Shown one piece after another: positions 60,182 through 64,000 of a stretch of DNA of 64,000 nucleotides. The DNA lies in the NCBI RefSeq assembly GCF_001507645.1, contig NZ_CP013909.1, positions 3,472,001 through 3,536,000 of the forward strand, written 5' to 3'. A program made the translations under genes and the position numbers. The first letter of the stretch is position 1; the number at the start of each line of letters is the position of its first letter. The notes beneath the pieces were generated by a model that was not told where the DNA came from, did no database searches, and saw nothing but the letters and a program-made list of their open reading frames with translations. This DNA is from Hymenobacter sedentarius. Its GTDB lineage: Bacteria > Bacteroidota > Bacteroidia > Cytophagales > Hymenobacteraceae.

Positions 60182-61528
60182 TTAGGCCACCGCAAACAGT
60201 TCTTCGACTTCGGCCACCACAAAGGTGCTGCCGCCGATAAACACGACATCGTCGGGCCCAGCTGCCGCCCGCGCCGCGGCTACGGCGTCCGTCACAGAAT
60301 CATAAGCCCGGCCCACTAGCCCCAAAGCCTGCGCTTGCTGAGCCAGCTCAACTGCAGGCATAGCGCGGGGAATCTTGGCCGCACAAAAATAATAGATGCC
60401 ATCGGCCGGCAGCAGCGCCAGCATGCTAGCCACGTCCTTATCGTTGACCGTGCCGATAACCAGGTGCAGCTGCCGATACGAAAGCCGCCGCAGCTGAGCT
60501 ACCACCAGTTGCAGGCCCGCCGCGTTGTGGCCAGTGTCGCAAACCACCAGCGGCTGGCGGCCGATAATGCTCCAGCGCCCACGCATGCCCGTCAGGCGCG
60601 TCACCTGCCGCAGGCCGGTACGAATCGCCGATTCTGTGATGTGGAAGCCTTGGGCGCGCAGCTCGTCCAGCGTGGCCAACACCCCGGGCAGGTTGAATTG
60701 CTGATAATCGCCGGGCAGCCCTAGCTCGGTATTGGGTAAATACGGCCGCCCGTGCTGGGTTACCGCCACCGGGCGCAACCCGGTCTCGGCCGAAGGCTCG
60801 GCTGTGAACGAAGCCTGATAAATCTGGTCCGCAAACACCAAATGGGCCAGTTTGGCCGCGGCTTCCCGTTTAAACACCTCGGCCACTTCGGGCTGGGTCT
60901 GGCTCACCACCACCGGCACCCCCGGCTTGATGATGCCGGCTTTTTCGCCGGCTATCTCAACGAGGGTGTTGCCCAGCAGGGCCTGGTGGTCAAAGCTAAT
61001 GTTGGTGATAAGCGAAACGAGAGGGGTAATGATGTTGGTGGAATCGAACCGGCCGCCCAGCCCAACTTCAACCACGGCGATGTCCACACGCTGTTCGGCG
61101 AAGTAGTCGAAGGCCAGCGCCACGCACATTTCAAAAAACGAGGGCTGCACCTGCTCAAAAAGGGGCCGCCACTTTTCGACCCACTGCACCAAGTACTCAG
61201 GAGCCAGTTCCTGGCCATTCACCCGAATGCGCTCCGTGAACTCCCGCAGGTGTGGTGAAGTATACAGACCCACTTTATAGCCCGCGGCCTGCAGCACCGC
61301 CGCCAACAAATGTGAACTGCTGCCCTTGCCGTTGGTGCCCGCCACGTGCACGCTGCGAAACCGCTGCTCTGGGTGCCCCAGCGCTTCCGCCAGCACCAGC
61401 GTGTTGCCCAATCCTTTTCTGAATCCGGCCGTGCCCACCCGCTGGAACATGGGCAGTTGGTCGTAGAGGTAAGCCAGGGTTTCGGAATAAGTCACGGACT
61501 CGGGGGTTAAAAAACGTTCGGGAGCCAC
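60182..61528 (-). CDS. folC: Folylpolyglutamate synthase / dihydrofolate synthase
   Basis: A 448-residue protein of the Mur ligase fold. The P-loop is VHVAGTNGKGSSSHLLAA, followed by YTSPHLREFTERIRVNG, VVEVGLGGRFDSTN and NISFDHQALLGNTL. The C-terminal domain has RWSIIGRQPLVVCDTGHN. It adds glutamate to dihydropteroate and folate, using ATP. The start is GTG 61528. A terminator separates it from the TonB-like gene upstream; trmB follows. Confidence 0.95.
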   Translation of the reverse strand: MAPERFLTPESVTYSETLAYLYDQLPMFQRVGTAGFRKGLGNTLVLAEALGHPEQRFRSVHVAGTNGKGSSSHLLAAVLQAAGYKVGLYTSPHLREFTERIRVNGQELAPEYLVQWVEKWRPLFEQVQPSFFEMCVALAFDYFAEQRVDIAVVEVGLGGRFDSTNIITPLVSLITNISFDHQALLGNTLVEIAGEKAGIIKPGVPVVVSQTQPEVAEVFKREAAAKLAHLVFADQIYQASFTAEPSAETGLRPVAVTQHGRPYLPNTELGLPGDYQQFNLPGVLATLDELRAQGFHITESAIRTGLRQVTRLTGMRGRWSIIGRQPLVVCDTGHNAAGLQLVVAQLRRLSYRQLHLVIGTVNDKDVASMLALLPADGIYYFCAAKIPRAMPAVELAQQAQALGLVGRAYDSVTDAVAAARAAAGPDDVVFIGGSTFVVAEVEELFAVA

Positions 61529-61558
61529 AAATTAACGCCCTACCGGTTGTATAGCAGC

Positions 61559-61594
61559 AAAAAGCCCCGCCGCCTGCTCAGCAGACGGCGGGGC
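61559..61594 (-). terminator. Intrinsic terminator of the exbB-exbD-tonB operon
   Basis: Arms 61564-61572 and 61586-61594, plus CTGC/GCAG inside with one mismatch between them, form a GC-rich hairpin. On the minus strand it is followed by five T (61563-61559). It lies 22 bp after the TonB-like stop. Confidence 0.85.
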
Positions 61595-61615
61595 CATACG
61601 GATTTTAAAGTTGAG

Positions 61616-62500
61616 CTACCTGACTACAATCTTAAAGGTGTAAAAGCCGGTAGCACCCCCGGGAGCACCGTTGGTCTTGATGAAGTTAGCCCCGAGCAGC
61701 TTGTCGCGGCAAAGCTTCTCCTGAGCGGCCGAAACGTTACCCGACACCTTGGTCACGGATTGCACTTCGCCGTCGGCCGAGATTTTAATCTTGAAGCGAA
61801 TCACGCCGGAGTTATCGTCTACGGCCTCAACCACGGGCGTGCTTTCAAAGCGCCAGCCACTCATTTCGAGGCCGCCGCTGCCAGGGCTGCTGCCGCTGCC
61901 CCCGCTGCCGGGGGCGCCGTACAGCGCTTTGGCATCGAGTGAGCCGTTCGGGTCGCCCTGGTCGCCCACGGAGCCGGGGCGGTCACCGTTGTTGTTTCCG
62001 GTGGGCGTGTTGCTGCTGCCGTTTTCACCGTTGCCGCCGCCAGTGGCGCTGCCCTTGGGTGAAAAAGCGACGGCCACTTTCCGCGCGGGCTTCGGCGTCG
62101 CTTTCACTTCCTCCTTGGGCGGAGCGGGCGTTTCAACGGGCGCTTCAGAAACGGGGCTTTCTTCGGCTTCGCTGGTGATGACTTTTTCCTGCGAAGGCGG
62201 CGTTGGGTTGGGCGTGGCAGCCGCTACGGGCGGCCGGGGCGTAGGGTCTGGGCTGGCAATGGGCGGGCGGCTGTCGACGCGGTTCAGCGATTTGTTGGCC
62301 GTGGCCATGGTTTGCACATCACCCGAGCCGGCTTCGTCGAGGCCGTAGTTCAGCTCCACGCCGTCGCCGCCAATTGCCGACAAAGGTGGATTGGGCCCTT
62401 TGAACACCATGAACATAAACAGCAGCAGCAGCAGCCCGTGCACTACCAGCGTGCCAATCAGCCCTTCGCGGCGGTGCGGTTCCTGATAATCAATAGCCAT
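61616..62500 (-). CDS. TonB-like energy transducer
   Basis: A 294-residue protein with one N-terminal membrane helix (about 15-34, GTLVVHGLLLLLFMFMVFKG). A long Pro/Ala/Gly/Asn-rich periplasmic linker runs from about 60 to 210. The folded C-terminal domain (WRFESTPVVEAVDDNSGVI, KIKISADGEVQSVTKVSG, FYTFKIVVR) is TonB-like. It would pass energy from ExbBD to outer-membrane receptors. It follows exbD by 31 bp and ends at a terminator. Confidence 0.85.
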   Translation of the reverse strand: MAIDYQEPHRREGLIGTLVVHGLLLLLFMFMVFKGPNPPLSAIGGDGVELNYGLDEAGSGDVQTMATANKSLNRVDSRPPIASPDPTPRPPVAAATPNPTPPSQEKVITSEAEESPVSEAPVETPAPPKEEVKATPKPARKVAVAFSPKGSATGGGNGENGSSNTPTGNNNGDRPGSVGDQGDPNGSLDAKALYGAPGSGGSGSSPGSGGLEMSGWRFESTPVVEAVDDNSGVIRFKIKISADGEVQSVTKVSGNVSAAQEKLCRDKLLGANFIKTNGAPGGATGFYTFKIVVR

Positions 62501-62531
62501 GGGAATGATACGCTAAGCCTAACAAATGGTC

Positions 62532-62951
62532 CTATTTGCCGGCTGCTTGCTGGGCCTGGGTGGCCATCACCATCTTGAGCTTAAGCCGGTTGCCAACTTC
62601 TAGAATGTCAACCAGCTTCTGAACGTTCAACGAATTATCAACCCGCAGCACCACGGTGGGCTGCTCGGTGGTGGGTACGTTGCCGATAAGGGCCACCAGC
62701 TCTGGCTCAACAGCAGTGGGGTTTACCGGCTTTTTATTCACAAAATAGGTGCCGGCTGCATCTACCGAAATGGTGATGGGCTGCTTCATCACCTGCTTGC
62801 TCGATTTCGCGTTGGGCAGCAGCAGTTTGATGACGTTGGGGTTGACCAGCGTGGAAGCAATCAGGAAGAACAACATCAGGAAGAACATGATGTCGTTCAT
62901 GGCCCCGGTCTCTACGTGGGACGTGAGGCGATGACGGCGGGATAGATTCAT
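62532..62951 (-). CDS. exbD: ExbD/TolR-type biopolymer transport protein
   Basis: A 139-residue protein with one membrane helix (about 18-37) that carries the proton-handling Asp in AMNDIMFFLMLFFLIAS. The periplasmic domain follows (ITISVDAAGTYFVNKKPV, VVLRVDNSLNVQKLVDIL). With ExbB it forms the proton-driven motor. It lies 95 bp after exbB, with a large inverted repeat between them. Confidence 0.93.
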   Translation of the reverse strand: MNLSRRHRLTSHVETGAMNDIMFFLMLFFLIASTLVNPNVIKLLLPNAKSSKQVMKQPITISVDAAGTYFVNKKPVNPTAVEPELVALIGNVPTTEQPTVVLRVDNSLNVQKLVDILEVGNRLKLKMVMATQAQQAAGK

Positions 62952-62966
62952 TCTTTTTTAATGAAG

Positions 62967-63042
62967 AATGAGGAATGAAGAAGGAGGAATTTAGAACGGC
63001 TACAAACGCCAATTCTGCATTCCTCCTTCTTCATTCCTCATT
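62967..63042. repeat. 24-bp perfect inverted repeat between exbB and exbD
   Basis: Arms 62967-62990 and 63019-63042 are perfectly complementary over 24 bp, with a 28-nt loop. The arms are purine-only apart from T (AATGAGGAATGAAG...). It lacks a T-run, so it is not a typical terminator; in the mRNA it would be a very stable stem between two subunit genes. It resembles a mobile palindromic intergenic repeat. Confidence 0.75.
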
Positions 63043-63046
63043 GAAA

Positions 63047-63742
63047 TTAATTATCCTGGAGAATGTCCATGAATTCGATGGCCGAGTTTTCCATGCGGAA
63101 CACCATGCGTTCGACGAGAATGCTCAACCAATGGTAGCCCACGTGGGCAATGATGCCGACAATAAGGCCCGTAGCCGAGGTCACCAGCTTTACATACAAG
63201 CCATCGGCCACCTGCGGAATACCGAACTCCTTGGTAGCAGCAATGGAATAGAAAATCTTAATAACACCGATGATGGTACCCACGAAGCCAATCATGGGCG
63301 CGATGCCGGCGATGATGCCCAAAATGCTGATGTTCTTTTCGAGGCGGGCAATTTCAATCTTGCCCACGTTTTCTACGCTGGTTTCGATTTCTTTCAGTGG
63401 CAGGCCAATGCGGCGCAGGCCTTTCTCAACCATGCGGGCCAGCGGTGATGCCGTTTGGGCACACAGCAGCTTGGCCCCGGCCAGGTCACCCTTCACCATC
63501 AGGGAGCGGATGCCATTCATGAACGAATCTGGGTTGCCGGCGGCCCGGCGGATGGTGAAGTAACGCTCGATAATAATATAAACCGAGAGTATGGAAAGGG
63601 CTACCAGGGGGACCATTATCCACCCCCCGCGCATAATGAGGTCGATAACGGGAACATCGGCTTGCACTACCGGAGCGGCCGTAACGGCGGTATTTACACT
63701 ATCGGCCGCAGTGGCAGCAACTTGCAAAAGGAATACGGACAT
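63047..63742 (-). CDS. exbB: ExbB/TolQ-type proton channel protein
   Basis: A 231-residue protein with three membrane helices. The first is at about 40-60 (GGWIMVPLVALSILSVYIII). The second and third form the conserved block GIIAGIAPMIGFVGTIIGVI and TGLIVGIIAHVGYHWL. It is the pentameric stator of the TonB motor. It follows the SPOR-domain gene by 8 bp and precedes exbD. Confidence 0.94.
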   Translation of the reverse strand: MSVFLLQVAATAADSVNTAVTAAPVVQADVPVIDLIMRGGWIMVPLVALSILSVYIIIERYFTIRRAAGNPDSFMNGIRSLMVKGDLAGAKLLCAQTASPLARMVEKGLRRIGLPLKEIETSVENVGKIEIARLEKNISILGIIAGIAPMIGFVGTIIGVIKIFYSIAATKEFGIPQVADGLYVKLVTSATGLIVGIIAHVGYHWLSILVERMVFRMENSAIEFMDILQDN

Positions 63743-63750
63743 GCGTGGGG

Positions 63751-63999
63751 TTAAAATTTCAAAGTATTGTAATCACAATGCGTGCTCACGCGCAGGCGCT
63801 GGGCTTCGCGCTGGGCCGAAGCCAGGTCGGGGTAATCCGCAGCCGTGAGGCGGAACAGGCGGCTACCAAAAGGCGGCAGAATGATATGCGTGGCGTGGCC
63901 GGTCCGGGCCAGCACCTGGCGGCCCCGCTCAGCACCTTTCAGGCTGCTGTAAGCCCCCGCAATGACGTAATAACGGCCAGTACGGTATTTAATTGTAGT
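63751..63999 (-). CDS. SPOR-domain protein, C-terminal part
   Basis: Eighty-two residues up to the TAA at 63753-63751; the N-terminus lies beyond the window. The segment GRYYVIAGAYSSLKGAERGR, then FRLTAADYPDLASAQREAQR, shows the SPOR pattern: an aromatic-rich first strand and a helix with Ala/Gln/Arg. SPOR domains bind denuded peptidoglycan at the septum. It ends with CDYNTLKF. It is upstream of and co-directional with exbB. Confidence 0.82.
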   Translation of the reverse strand, partial: TTIKYRTGRYYVIAGAYSSLKGAERGRQVLARTGHATHIILPPFGSRLFRLTAADYPDLASAQREAQRLRVSTHCDYNTLKF

Positions 64000-64000
64000 T

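Noticed and set aside
62967..63042. Terminator between exbB and exbD
   Set aside because: The stem is strong but there is no T-run on the transcribed strand, and ExbB and ExbD are needed together.

Overview
The window looks like chromosomal DNA from a high-GC member of the Bacteroidota, most likely a Hymenobacter-like Cytophagales bacterium. This placement is an inference from four things: a type IX secretion C-terminal domain on a subtilase, a TamL-type lipoprotein Omp85, promoter elements of the TTG-N19/20-TAnnTTTG kind, and frequent TTG/GTG starts with few Shine-Dalgarno signals. No rRNA, CRISPR array or prophage is visible. One tRNA-Thr(TGT) is present.

Layout. 1-9.5 kb: the end of a secreted S8 protease, riboflavin synthase, a PAP2 phosphatase overlapping coproporphyrinogen oxidase, a fused alpha/beta 2-oxoacid dehydrogenase E1, TamL, and a divergent SpoU rRNA methyltransferase. 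9.6-19 kb: an ECF sigma / membrane protein / outer-membrane barrel operon, an ABC ATPase, a second ECF sigma factor, a COG2509 flavoprotein and an MFS symporter. 19-27 kb: a tryptophan-2,3-dioxygenase-like protein, serine dehydratase beta chain, a TolC plus periplasmic adaptor pair without its pump, GpsA and a GT2-like glycosyltransferase. 27-33 kb: a minus-strand operon DUF1015, GT-C-like membrane protein, Maf, second GT-C-like membrane protein. Upstream of it an 817-bp IS5-family element sits inside an AT-rich palindrome. 33.6-45.4 kb: pdxH, YqgE, a DUF349 repeat protein, the tRNA, transporters, a decayed GNAT gene, gyrA and a TPR protein. 45.4-47.4 kb: an AT-rich island carrying one unrecognised protein.

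47.5-55.2 kb is a complete histidine operon on the minus strand, in transcription order hisG, hisD-hisC (one fused reading frame), hisB, hisH, hisA, hisF, hisIE. Its 5' region holds a near-perfect promoter, a previously unmarked 46-codon leader peptide with the run HHRHHH, a large stem-loop and a candidate intrinsic terminator just before hisG. This is the layout of ribosome-mediated attenuation. The leader and the hisD-hisC fusion are the two most interesting observations here.

55.4-64 kb: a TonB-dependent receptor, ribulose-phosphate epimerase, a TrpF-like barrel that lacks the catalytic cysteine, trmB, folC, and an energy-transduction cluster (SPOR protein, ExbB, ExbD, TonB-like) that could power the TonB-dependent receptor.
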